A stretch of 64,000 bases of DNA from Psychrobacillus antarcticus (GTDB lineage: Bacteria; Bacillota; Bacilli; Bacillales_A; Planococcaceae). The stretch's first letter is position 1; the number at the start of each line of letters is the position of its first letter. The notes under the pieces are model-generated. The model searched no databases and was not told the DNA's origin. It was given only the letters and a program-made list of their open reading frames with translations. Shown piece by piece: positions 53,538 to 62,613 of the stretch. The stretch is taken from contig NZ_JAIZDB010000014.1 of the NCBI RefSeq assembly GCF_029533155.1, positions 62,001 through 126,000 of the forward strand, read 5' to 3'. A program made the position numbers and the translations under genes.

Positions 53538-55236
53538 ACCATTGATTGAATGTAGAGATTTGACCTTTCGCTATCCCGGTGAAGAGCATTTTATATTAAA
53601 GGATCTCACTTGTACCATTGACGAAGGAGAATTTCTGGCAATTATCGGTGGCAATGGTTCTGGAAAATCGACATTATGTAAGGCATTCAATGGACTAATT
53701 CCTCATTTTTACGTTGGCGATTATATGGGACAAGTGAAATTAGATGGGGTTTGCACTGCTACAACAGATGTCGCCACCCTTTCACAGTCAATCGGCTATG
53801 TATATCAGGATTTTCAAAACCAATTGCTGCGCCCTACTGCTATAGAGGATGCCTGCTTCATGCCCTTAAACTATGGACTAGATGATTATAAAGAGCGTGG
53901 TTTATGGGCTCTCGAAGTTACGGGTCTCCTCGATGTGCAGGACGAATTCATTTGGCGTCTTAGCGGCGGACAACAGCATTTATTAGCACTTGCCAGTGCA
54001 ATTGCCATGCGGCCAAAATTGTTAGTTATTGACGAGCCGATTGCCCAGCTCGACCCACATCATGCTGAGCAAATTTATGAAGTACTAAAAAAACTTCATA
54101 CGGACTACGGTATCACAATTATTGTAATTGAGCATCATACTGATTTTATTGCGAATTATTGCAGTCATGTGATGTTACTTGATGAGGGCAAGGTTCTTTG
54201 GAAAAAGGAAACTGTTGGAGCTCTCAATTGTGTAGAAGATTTATTGGCACGTAATATTTTTCCACCACAGGTAACGCAAATTGCACATTCCCTGCAGCTA
54301 GCACAACCATATCCTGTTACCTTGCAACAAGCTATCCAAACTTTTAAAACTAGCCCATGGAAACAGCAACCTACTGTACACCATTTGCCAACACAATCAA
54401 CGCCGATGGTACAGCTAAACAATATTGAGCTAGTCTACAACCAAAGGCAGGCGAACAATAAACTCGTGCTACAAAACATTTCTTTAAAGCTTTGTCAACA
54501 TGAACATATCGCACTCGTCGGCAATAACGGTGCAGGTAAATCAACGCTATTGAAGGTCATTGCTGGTATTGTACGTCCGACAAGTGGGCAAATGTACATT
54601 CGGGAGCAGTTAATTACAAAGGCAGCGCCTGAAAAACTAGCACAAGATGTAGGTTTTATATTTCAAAACCCAGAAGAAATGTTTATAGAGGATAGTGTAC
54701 GCAAGGAAATTAGCTTCTATTTAAAATCACGTAAAGTTGATAACTATGAGATCCATGTGGATGAGTTATTGAAAACATTTGAGTTAGTTGATATACAAGA
54801 TCAGGATGCACGGCTTCTAAGTGGTGGCCAGCAGCGTCGTGTTTCGCTAGCTATTGGAGCTGCAATGCGGCCGAAAATTTTATTGTTGGATGAGCCTACT
54901 GCAAATCTCGATATAGCCACGAAGCAGCATGTTCTTACTCTGCTAAAGGAACTGAAGAAATACGTGCAGACGATTGTCATTGCGACACATGATATGGAAC
55001 TAGTAGCAGAATGGTCAAGCCGTGTCGTTGTACTATCGAACGGCCGTATACTGGCTGATGATACGAGCGAGCGCATTTTCCAAAACCACAGCATTATGGC
55101 TGCTGGACATATTAGCGCACCCCAAATTGTACAGCTTACAACGGCGCTTGAAGTACCATACTGTGCATCGGTTAGCTTATTTATAGCCGGCTATTTACAG
55201 CAATCAGAACGAGGTGTGCACGTTGGAATGGGTTAA
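53524..55236 (+). CDS. ECF transporter double ATPase
   Basis: 570 residues with two ABC domains. Domain 1 (about 1-240): Walker A GGNGSGKSTL, signature LSGGQQHLLALASA, Walker B LLVIDEPIAQLDP. Domain 2 (about 295-510): Walker A VGNNGAGKSTL, signature LSGGQQRRVSLA, Walker B ILLLDEPTANLD. It is the fused equivalent of EcfA and EcfA-prime. Most group II ECF systems use separate shared ATPases; a fused one in an operon with S and T indicates a dedicated group I system. Confidence 0.92.
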   Translation: MTFRKPLIECRDLTFRYPGEEHFILKDLTCTIDEGEFLAIIGGNGSGKSTLCKAFNGLIPHFYVGDYMGQVKLDGVCTATTDVATLSQSIGYVYQDFQNQLLRPTAIEDACFMPLNYGLDDYKERGLWALEVTGLLDVQDEFIWRLSGGQQHLLALASAIAMRPKLLVIDEPIAQLDPHHAEQIYEVLKKLHTDYGITIIVIEHHTDFIANYCSHVMLLDEGKVLWKKETVGALNCVEDLLARNIFPPQVTQIAHSLQLAQPYPVTLQQAIQTFKTSPWKQQPTVHHLPTQSTPMVQLNNIELVYNQRQANNKLVLQNISLKLCQHEHIALVGNNGAGKSTLLKVIAGIVRPTSGQMYIREQLITKAAPEKLAQDVGFIFQNPEEMFIEDSVRKEISFYLKSRKVDNYEIHVDELLKTFELVDIQDQDARLLSGGQQRRVSLAIGAAMRPKILLLDEPTANLDIATKQHVLTLLKELKKYVQTIVIATHDMELVAEWSSRVVVLSNGRILADDTSERIFQNHSIMAAGHISAPQIVQLTTALEVPYCASVSLFIAGYLQQSERGVHVGMG

Positions 55237-56041
55237 AAAACTAGAGAATAAACTTTCGTTAGAATATATCAAACAAGAATTACTCCGTACCGCATTTAGT
55301 ACCGAAAAAAGCTTCTTCACACAGCTTGATCCACGCATTTTGTTGGCATGGTACAGCTATTTTGCAATTGTCCCTTGGTTTATTTATGAGCACGTCACCT
55401 TAGTTGGTTACTTACTATTCATGATCCTTCTAACGATTATTGCTCGGGTAAGCCCCTTAATTTTGACGGTCCTTTCCATTGGTCTCGCTGGGGAAATATT
55501 GTTACTTGGCTTTATTGCACTGTTTTTTGGTGGTGATTTGAGTATTGTTGCACCGATGTTTTGGCTATCTATTAAGCTTGCTGTTATTTCTTTAGCAAGT
55601 GTGACTGTATTTTCGAGCATTAACCCGGAGAAGTTTAGCGATGCACTCCTACGTTTTGGTGTGCCTGCTCAGTTTTCCTTTAGTGTAGCGTATGCCTATC
55701 GAATTTTACCTACATTATTAGAAGAATTTCAGCAAATAATACTTTCATATCGACTACGTGGATTAGCACCAAGCAAGAATGGTGTGCTCTACTTCCGAAA
55801 AATTTATTATTATATAATGATTCTTATAAAATCGTTTTATCCATTAATCTTAAACAGTGCTAAACGCTCTCGCACAACAGTGGAAGCATTAGAGATTAAA
55901 GGCTTTAGTTACGCAGCAAAGGATAAGCGTGTATTAAAGATGAAAACAAGTTACTTACAAACCTCACAAATGGACTGGCTGTTCCTACTATTGACAGTCT
56001 GCTATGTAGTGATTGTGCACGGCCTACAACTTATATTTTAA
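55223..56041 (+). CDS. ECF transporter T component (EcfT/CbiQ family)
   Basis: About 272 residues with five to six membrane segments. The coupling helices are seen as AYRILPTLLEEFQQIILSYRLRGLAPS and PLILNSAKRSRTTVEALEIKGFSY, the two Ala-Arg-type motifs that contact the ATPases. Start: TTG at 55223, 6 bases after GAGGTG, overlapping the ATPase end; a GTG at 55214 is an alternative without spacing support. Confidence 0.88.
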   Translation: MEWVKKLENKLSLEYIKQELLRTAFSTEKSFFTQLDPRILLAWYSYFAIVPWFIYEHVTLVGYLLFMILLTIIARVSPLILTVLSIGLAGEILLLGFIALFFGGDLSIVAPMFWLSIKLAVISLASVTVFSSINPEKFSDALLRFGVPAQFSFSVAYAYRILPTLLEEFQQIILSYRLRGLAPSKNGVLYFRKIYYYIMILIKSFYPLILNSAKRSRTTVEALEIKGFSYAAKDKRVLKMKTSYLQTSQMDWLFLLLTVCYVVIVHGLQLIF

Positions 56042-56053
56042 GGAGAGAAAACG

Positions 56054-56827
56054 ATGAATATAGATCTTCATACACATGCAAAATTATCTAAAAAGGTTGA
56101 TTTTTCTTTAGCTTATTTTCAGGATATGGCAAAGGTTGCAGTAGAACGAGGACTTGATGCAATTGCTATAACAGAGCATTTTAATACGAAAAACTTTGGA
56201 GATGTTTATCGTACATTAGATGAGCACTATACTTATAACGGCCACTATTATGAAATAGAAGGCTTAAAGGCATTTCCAGGCATGGAGGTTGATATTGCAG
56301 AAATAGGTCATATTTTGTGCATTGGAGATCTTGGACACATTCGTGCACTACGTGAGGCACTGAATAATCATGAGACAAAGGGACAGTTTATTCCATTTGC
56401 GGCACTTTTACAGTTATTTAAGATCTATCCTGACATGCTTGTAATCGGCGCACATCCGTTTCGAGAAAGTACACCATTAATAGATTTAGATCCCACGCTA
56501 CTTGGTCAGCTCGACGCTATTGATTTAAATGGTAAGGACTTATATAGCCGTGGCATCAAACAAAATTGTGCTGATTTAGAAACGCTTAGCAAACAAATAA
56601 ATAAACCGGTTGTCGCAGGTAGTGACACTCATCACTATATGCAATATGGCGTGGTATACAACGCCTTCCACACAACATGTGAAACAGTGGCACAGCTTAA
56701 ACAACAAATTGCCGACCAAGCCTTCACGATCCATATTGACGAAAATCTCCCCCAACTAGTAGCAGAAGCTGTCCGCTTAAAGGACATTGCTAAAAATGAT
56801 ATGGTGCTTTCACAAAGCGGGAAGTAA
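56054..56827 (+). CDS. PHP-domain phosphoesterase-like hydrolase
   Basis: 257 residues, single PHP domain with all metal-binding motifs: IDLHTHAKLS at the start, ITEHFNT, GMEVDIAEIGH, IGAHPF and GSDTHHY. Such proteins cleave phosphate esters or act on phosphorylated small molecules with two or three metals. It ends the ECF operon, 12 bases after the T component, with a GGAGAG site. A role in processing the imported compound is an inference from its position. Confidence 0.85.
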   Translation: MNIDLHTHAKLSKKVDFSLAYFQDMAKVAVERGLDAIAITEHFNTKNFGDVYRTLDEHYTYNGHYYEIEGLKAFPGMEVDIAEIGHILCIGDLGHIRALREALNNHETKGQFIPFAALLQLFKIYPDMLVIGAHPFRESTPLIDLDPTLLGQLDAIDLNGKDLYSRGIKQNCADLETLSKQINKPVVAGSDTHHYMQYGVVYNAFHTTCETVAQLKQQIADQAFTIHIDENLPQLVAEAVRLKDIAKNDMVLSQSGK

Positions 56828-56832
56828 TTGAT

Positions 56833-56866
56833 ACCCCTGTACTGATTTTCGGTACAGGGGGTTTTA
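56833..56866 (+). terminator. Terminator of the ECF-PHP operon
   Basis: CCCCTGTAC, loop, GTACAGGGG, then GTTTT. Confidence 0.85.
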
Positions 56867-56960
56867 CATCTTTACTTTTTGTTGGATCCCCCTTTTACAC
56901 TTTGAGTTTCGTATTACTTTTTCGAAATTCTTGCACGACATCTAGAATGCTTAAGAATAA

Positions 56961-57110
56961 CCATTGTATAATACTACCGCTGCCAATAGTCCTGCCAATC
57001 TGTATACATCAGAATTAATAGAAGATGTCAATCTCTCAACCGATGATATTACCTCATTTTATCCTCTGGCTGAAGCAGTTATGGCCAAAAGAGCAGTAGA
57101 GTTAAATTAA
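56961..57110 (+). pseudogene. Unrecognised C-terminal gene remnant
   Basis: A 49-codon open stretch ending LAEAVMAKRAVELN with a TAA immediately followed by a strong terminator. Codon use looks protein-like, but no ribosome site or start supports it, and a stop closes the frame just upstream. It looks like the tail of a lost gene; the family was not recognised. Confidence 0.4.
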
Positions 57111-57112
57111 TA

Positions 57113-57153
57113 AAATACCCGTTGTTTCATAGAAATGAAACAACGGGTATTTT
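57113..57153. terminator. Strong terminator hairpin
   Basis: AAATACCCGTTGTTTCAT, AGAA, ATGAAACAACGGGTATTT: an 18-bp stem, directly behind the remnant at 56961-57110 and facing the Fic remnant. Confidence 0.85.
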
Positions 57154-57175
57154 CTGTAATATAGGTTGAGCACAT

Positions 57176-57328
57176 CTATATAATCTTTAACGTTTTATTA
57201 AAGGGATGGATGATATTTAGTGCTTTCTTATAATAAGCAAGCCGATTAGCAACTTCATCAATAGTTAGCCGAGTTTGCTCACTTGCTTCTTTTAATAACT
57301 CTTCTGTTGCACCACCCCAACATCTGCC
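57176..57328 (-). pseudogene. Fic-domain protein remnant
   Basis: The minus-strand frame contains TIDEVANRLAYYKKALNIIHPF, then NKTLKII and a stop. AYY-x4-N-x-IHPF is the start of the Fic active-site motif (HPFxxGNGR); here the GNGR part is lost. About 50 codons are left, with no start. A decayed AMP-transferase or Fic toxin gene. Confidence 0.6.
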
Positions 57329-57554
57329 TCAATTCACTACAATATTTCTAAAATATTCTCTCGTTAATGTTTTTTCAAATTTGCGATATATAAAAATAGT
57401 ATGATAAAATAAATTGAAATTAATTCCAAAAGATAGTATAAGTTAATTCCTTTTTATTCAAGTATTTGAAGTAAAAGAAAGCCTTTAGCGCAATTAGTTT
57501 CACGTAAAAACTTTCTTGTTTGTAAAATTTAATAGTTTAAGAGGTGGTTGGAAG

Positions 57555-58190
57555 TTGAAAACGGAGAAAAAAGAACAAACTATATTTGATCACGTTGGAA
57601 ATAAAATAATTACAGATAGAGAGATTGACATAGTCAGTAGATTAGAGGAACCATTGATCGTGGTATTAGGGAATGTTTTAAGTAATGAAGAGTGCGATGA
57701 ACTAATCAGATTGTCAAAGGACAAAATGAAGCGTTCCAAAACCGGAACCACACGCGAGGTAAATGAATTGAGAACTAGTAGCAGTATGTTTTTTGAAGAA
57801 AATGAAAACGAGATTGTTGCGAGAGTGGAAAAAAGGGTTTCATCTATTATGAATATCCCCATTGAACACGGAGAAGGCCTTCAAATCCTTCAGTATACCC
57901 CTGGTCAAGAATATAGAGCTCATAATGATTTTTTTTCATCAAGTAAACTAGCAAACAATAATAGAATTAGTACACTCGTTATGTACTTAAATGATGTAGA
58001 ACAAGGTGGAGAAACTTATTTCCCTAAACTGAACTTTTCAGTATCGCCTAAAAAAGGCATGGCAGTTTATTTCGAGTATTTCTATAACGATCAAAATTTA
58101 AACGATTTAACTTTACATGGTGGAGCACCGGTTATAGCTGGTGAAAAGTGGGTTGCCACGCAATGGATGAGAAAACAAAAAGTAAGGTAA
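57555..58190 (+). CDS. 2-oxoglutarate/Fe(II) dioxygenase, prolyl-4-hydroxylase-like
   Basis: 211 residues. Jelly-roll P4H-type oxygenase: iron ligands His and Asp in YRAHNDFF (about residue 124) and distal His in TLHGGAPV (about 184), with the 2-oxoglutarate-binding Lys in GEKWVATQWMR. It strongly resembles the B. anthracis/cereus P4H known to bind collagen-like peptides. No collagen-like gene is in the window. Start: the TTG at 57555, 7 bases after AGAGGTGG; a TTG 39 bases earlier lacks a site. Flanked on both sides by gene debris. Confidence 0.88.
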   Translation: MKTEKKEQTIFDHVGNKIITDREIDIVSRLEEPLIVVLGNVLSNEECDELIRLSKDKMKRSKTGTTREVNELRTSSSMFFEENENEIVARVEKRVSSIMNIPIEHGEGLQILQYTPGQEYRAHNDFFSSSKLANNNRISTLVMYLNDVEQGGETYFPKLNFSVSPKKGMAVYFEYFYNDQNLNDLTLHGGAPVIAGEKWVATQWMRKQKVR

Positions 58191-58703
58191 AGAGGAGAAC
58201 CTCCCTAGGTAGCTAAATTAGTGATTCTTATCTGATGATGATAATGCAAACTAAATAAGTATTATTATTCCGGTTATTTAAGCGAAATATTAAATGGTCG
58301 GAATAGTTATTCTTGTTGAACATGCCTTTTGTATAAAGACAAGCATGAGTACCATTCAGGACAAAATTCAGTACCAACACTACCACCAAAATACCACATT
58401 TAAAACGCATTCCTACAATGTTAAATAGATAGGCAAAGCAGGCTTTCATATCCACCCTTCCATGTAAAATCTTGCTCTAAACACTATCTATTTTTCTATG
58501 CAATTCTCTTCTTCGTCATCTTGCGTTACTATGTACAGTTATTTTGCAATACACATATGTTAATGCGACTTCATATAATTGATATATTTTTCGTGTTTGT
58601 TTCTTACACAGCGACAAAAACAGGGTACAAAAACAAAACGAAAAAATAGAGCAACTGTTACTCATTCCTCCTGTTCTTGAAAGAATTCAAACAACTTTTG
58701 TTT
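58191..58703. other. Intergenic region, nothing recognised
   Basis: About 510 AT-rich bases between the dioxygenase gene and the interrupted HTH gene. A 75-codon minus-strand frame at 58228-58455 has no ribosome site, no family match and poor composition, and was not called. Confidence 0.6.
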
Positions 58704-59462
58704 TTAAACTTCTTCAAAAACACCTACAAAATAGCCATTGAAATTATAGATTTTTTTCTTTTTCGTAGCATGTAACACAATAGACAGTGCTTGGTAACCA
58801 ACCTCTTCGTAAAACTTCTGCTCTTGAGGAAGCAGCTGAATGATACGGTAGGTGAGACTTCGATATACTCCGTACAAACGACTTACTAGTTGATGATCAG
58901 TGCCAAGCATAGCAAAAACAGTAGATTTGAAGTGCTGATAGAACGTAGGCTTTTTACTTTCATGAAAGGTATCCACAGGATTTTCAGAGCAGACGTTTTC
59001 CGTAGAATACGTCTTATGTAATAATTCTTTTTTAGAGATTAAAGAGATATCGGTTTCTTTTTACGGAATGACAGCCGCAGCCCTTCGTACGACAAGGTTT
59101 TCCTGCCCCCCACGAGTAGTCAAACACGAGTGGTCAATGAAAGGTAAAATGACTAAAATATTGGCACCATAGCCTTTAGAAACTCTCCGAATGGTCGGTA
59201 CCTTTTTGATGATCAATAGCTTTTCTAACTTACGTAAAGTTCTTCTAACCGTCGCCTCTGATTTATTCGTAGCTTGGCAAATCGTCGCTACTTTTAAATG
59301 TGCTGCACCAGGAAACTTACATGCATATCGTGCTACAAGAGAGAGCAATGCGTGATCCGTCTCATTCATTTTCCCATAATGTGCAAGCACATGTTTCTCC
59401 ACATGCATATCCATTTCTTCCACTGTTTTAAAGGATTGATAATCCATAAGATAACTAGTCAT
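58704..59462 (-). pseudogene. Helix-turn-helix gene interrupted by one in-frame stop
   Basis: The frame from 59462 (MTSYLMDYQSFKTVEEMDMH) carries a winged-helix-like domain (FPGAAHLKVATICQATNKSEATVRRTLRKLEKLLII) and stops at a TAA at 59061-59063. After that stop the same frame continues without a break through NPVDTFHESKKPTFYQHF to GYFVGVFEEV at 58704. So one nonsense change splits an ORF of about 252 codons. Proteins of this layout are common on Bacillaceae plasmids and mobile regions. The first part alone (133 residues) could still make a DNA-binding protein. Confidence 0.75.
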
Positions 59463-60221
59463 CTGTTCGTTCCTCCCATTTCTCTAATGATAAGTCGCTG
59501 TCATTAGCTATATAGAAGTATTTTGGAAGAAAGGATACATGAACTAAAAAGAAATTTATTAAAATTCGTCTTTATGCAAGAAATAGTTCTGATCATTTAC
59601 TGCAATTAATAATCATATTTACGAATAATAGTTGCTAAGGATAAAATTTAGACTATTGTGGATTCTGTCTAGTTTATCGACAGCAAGAAGGGGATATCCA
59701 TCTTGCTTTCATTAGACGGCATCATTGTGCTGCACAGTATGTATTTTCACTAAAATGGAACACTTACATTATGCTTATGAACAACATGAAAAAAATCCCA
59801 GCAACAATTTAATTGCTTAGGTTCTCATTCTGCTTATTTAGTAACAATGGCAACAGCTATTATTACAACCATTTATTAAATACCCATAAGAAAAATAACC
59901 CCTTCCGCGAGTGTCAGTTATTAAGACTATCCAACAAGTTATAAATTAGCGAAGGGGCCTTCCCCTTTTTCCAGGAAAGCGCCCGATTGTTGAAGATGGT
60001 TATTCTGTTTCCCCAAATGCTCCAAAGTCTCGCTTTTTTATTACATTAGAAACTGAAGAAATTTTCTGTGTTATTTGTTTTTGTAAAATACCTATTTTAA
60101 GTTCCTAAAGCGAAATTTGGTACCTTTTCTCTAAAAAACGTAGTTCCATAATTTTACACTTTAATAAAAAAGCACTTTCCTTATTTGAGGATAGCGCCTA
60201 TTAATTGAAGAAGTTATCTAA
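59463..60221. other. Gene-poor region with small repeats
   Basis: About 760 bases without a gene. Two related motifs, GGAAAGCGCCCGATTGTTGA near 59965 and GGATAGCGCCTATTAATTGA near 60190, look like copies of one degenerate element. A CCCCTTCCGC / GCGAAGGGG pair near 59900-59960 could form a long-range hairpin. No transposase frame is recognisable. Confidence 0.45.
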
Positions 60222-60866
60222 TTAGAAATCTTTATGCCATTCATCATCTAAAATGACACCTTTTTCATCGTTATAGCTCATAGCAATCGAACCGTGTTTT
60301 AATTTATCTTCGCTTTTTAAAGAAGCAATTAATTCATTTAGGATTTTTTCGTCATCATCGCTCTTTTTACGAGGGACAGTAATACGGATGATTGGTTCAA
60401 CATCAAACTCTTTATAACTTTTAGGTTTAAGAGGATCGATATCTAATTCTCGACCGATATTATCATTGGTAAAGTAAACGACAAAATCCGTTGTTTCACC
60501 AAAACTTGCTTCAATAAAAGGACATATTTCACTTTTTAAGTCTTTTTTCCATTTATCAGCAATGTAAGTGTCCACCATTTGTTTTGTTTCATCATCATAA
60601 TAAGCTAAAAACTCTATATTCGTCTTCTTCTCCCTGACACTAGCAGCATATTCAAATGCAAAGTTCCCCATATTATCATAGAAAGTGTCATATATCTCGA
60701 AGTTATCATTAAAATTATCTTCTAAATATTGTTCAGCTTGAATTCTGACTTCCTCTTCTTTATCTTTATCTGGTTTCATTTCTAATAGAAAGACAACTAC
60801 AAGTATTCCAATTCCTAATAATATGACACCTAAAATGCTAAGCATGATTTTAAGAATTTTTTTCAA
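60222..60866 (-). CDS. Membrane-anchored hypothetical protein (YfjL-like)
   Basis: 214 residues: a short basic N-terminus, one membrane helix (ILKIMLSILGVILLGIGIL, about residues 4-28), then a hydrophilic, acidic domain outside the membrane. It resembles the single-helix YfjL-type proteins of Bacillus, of unknown function. The TTG at 60866 is chosen because GGGAGGAGATG lies just upstream; frames further upstream run into the IstB remnant. Confidence 0.6.
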   Translation of the reverse strand: MKKILKIMLSILGVILLGIGILVVVFLLEMKPDKDKEEEVRIQAEQYLEDNFNDNFEIYDTFYDNMGNFAFEYAASVREKKTNIEFLAYYDDETKQMVDTYIADKWKKDLKSEICPFIEASFGETTDFVVYFTNDNIGRELDIDPLKPKSYKEFDVEPIIRITVPRKKSDDDEKILNELIASLKSEDKLKHGSIAMSYNDEKGVILDDEWHKDF

Positions 60867-60978
60867 AACATCTCCTCCCTCATTCAATAATTTACCATTA
60901 AATTCTACATCAGTCTTATAATTGTAACCGTCAAGTGAAAACATACAGTTTTTGCTCGTTTGAAATGAACACTTTTGC

Positions 60979-61650
60979 TTAAAATACATGCTGCCTGTTT
61001 TTCATGCGATAACTTCGCCCTCCATGTGAATAACCTTCCACACGATGTAATAGACGATCTAAAATAGCGGTCGTAATTCCTTCGTCGCCCATTTACTCGG
61101 TCCACTGATCTGGGTTTTTTGGATGTAAAAAAAATAGAGCTTCGTTCATAAAGATGATTGACCAATTGGAAGAACAGATTTGCTTCACGCTGATCCATGG
61201 CCATATACATCAAATCCTCAATAATTACTAAATCAGATGCTTGTATTCTCTTTATTTGCACTTGTGACTTATGTGTAAACTCCTGTGTTTTTAATAGTTG
61301 TATTAATTCTCCCATTGTCACAAAATACACTTGAAAACCTCGTTGAATAGCCTCTATTCCTAGCCCTATGGCAAGAAATGTTTTGCCGAAACCAGGAGGG
61401 CCTAATAAAATCAAATTATATTGTTGTTCTAAACAACTAAACTCTTGTAGTTGCGTCAATTGACGATCTGTTAAGGCTGTCTGTTCCTCCACTTTGAATT
61501 CCTAAAGCGCTTTATAGTAGGGAAAACGAGCCCACTTGATACGTCTCTCAATGCTTTTAGTTTCACGTTTATTTAACTCAAATGATGTAACGGCTTCTAA
61601 TTTAATCTCGTAGTATATCCCTATTGAGTTGATAGTGTTGATACCACTAC
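60979..61650 (-). pseudogene. IS21-family IstB helper ATPase, degenerate
   Basis: Read through three lesions, this is an IstB-type DnaA-like AAA+ helper protein. N-terminal part NKRETKSIERRIKWARFPYY, Walker A LGPPGFGKTFLAIGLG, Walker B LVIIEDL, and C-terminal RLLHRVEGYSHGGRSYRMKN. The lesions are a TAG at 61502-61504, a frameshift near 61120-61140 in an A/T-rich stretch, and a TAA shortly after it (about 61090) in the restored frame. The transposase gene istA is absent, so the element is dead. Confidence 0.8.
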
Positions 61651-61671
61651 GTATATAGTAGTCTTTTATTT

Positions 61672-61705
61672 GGAGACGGTGTGAGTCGAATCACCGTCTC
61701 TAAAA
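61672..61705 (+). terminator. Hairpin downstream of IstB remnant
   Basis: GGAGACGGTG, loop GAGTCGAAT, CACCGTCTC, then TAAAAG. Only weak T-run; may belong to a lost gene. Confidence 0.4.
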
Positions 61706-61842
61706 GATGCTGTAATATCAGTATCTATAAGGATTTTGAACAGCTACAAAATTGCATGACTACGTTTAATAAAAATATATTGCGAGAGCAAGAGAATCCA
61801 TCTCTTATTTATTTCATATGATATGGAAAAGGAGGTTTTTTA

Positions 61843-62019
61843 ATGTTACCTGCTATACTCTTACAGCTTGCTTACCTATTTATTTTCATATGGTCAGTAG
61901 CTATGCTAGTGCAAGACTTTCAAGGGACACATAAGAATTGGTTAACCGTATTGTTACACATCTCTGTTGCAATCATTTCACTAAACTACTTACTGATTTC
62001 ATTTGGCATAAGTATCTAA
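61843..62019 (+). CDS. 58-residue small membrane protein
   Basis: MLPAILLQLAYLFIFIW begins a first membrane helix, followed by a charged turn (QDFQGTHKNW) and a second helix (VLLHISVAIISLNYLLISF). A very good AAAGGAGG site lies 7 bases before the ATG, and a strong terminator starts right after the stop. The complete gene signals make it likely to be expressed. Not recognised as a known family; could be a toxin-like peptide or a small membrane regulator. Confidence 0.7.
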   Translation: MLPAILLQLAYLFIFIWSVAMLVQDFQGTHKNWLTVLLHISVAIISLNYLLISFGISI

Positions 62020-62025
62020 CCATTA

Positions 62026-62069
62026 AATGAGCCATGCTTACCTACGTGTAAGCATGGCTCATTTTTTTG
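62026..62069 (+). terminator. Terminator of the small membrane protein gene
   Basis: ATGAGCCATGCTTAC, CTACGT, GTAAGCATGGCTCAT, then TTTTTT. Confidence 0.9.
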
Positions 62070-62577
62070 AGGTGACTGGGTAACAGATCACATAGCTAGT
62101 TAGTGCAACTAAATGCTTTAACTTAAAGGATACATGAAAATTGGTCCTTATTACTTATTTGAATTATTTCGGTGTTCCCCTACCATGAAGCCAGAATCGA
62201 GGACAACGGCTGGGTGTTGAATGAATGCCTATGTGTTTAGAAAATAACTTAATAGAATCTAAAACGTAGACTGCTATTGCCATATGGTGACAGTAGACTA
62301 TCTGTCGTTCCTAAACGTGGTGATAGTCATGGAAGGGGTAGGAAGAATATTGCCTAACTAGATATAAACCTTCTAAATAAAATGATGTGGGAAGATTACA
62401 CCTATAAGCAAATAGCCCAAGAATTTCAAGTAAACCGAATCATAATTAAAGAACATTTTATGGTTGTGGGGTAAATTAAATAAGAAAAATGCTTCACCCC
62501 TTCTGACTACCTATAAGGGGTAGTGCGTGGGGAACCTTTCCCACCTCAAGTATTCTCATATAACTGTAATTGCGAAA
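62070..62577. other. Degenerate sequence, possible recombinase remnant
   Basis: About 510 bases. A plus-strand frame near 62290-62475 reads SVVPKRGDSHGRGRKNIA, stop, then WEDYTYKQIAQEFQVNR, which recalls the basic-plus-HTH tail of serine recombinases. Stops interrupt it and no start is visible, so no gene is called. Confidence 0.35.
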
Positions 62578-62612
62578 AAACACGAAGCCCTTAAAGAGCT
62601 TTCGTGTTTCAG
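62578..62612 (-). terminator. Terminator of efeU
   Basis: On the minus strand AAACACGAAAGCTC, TTTAAG, GGCTTCGTGTTTTTT. Confidence 0.85.
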
Positions 62613-62613
62613 G

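Noticed and set aside
61506-61519. TAAAGCGCTTTA palindrome resembling a cre site
   Set aside because: It lies inside the IstB remnant, far from any promoter of a working gene; taken as chance.
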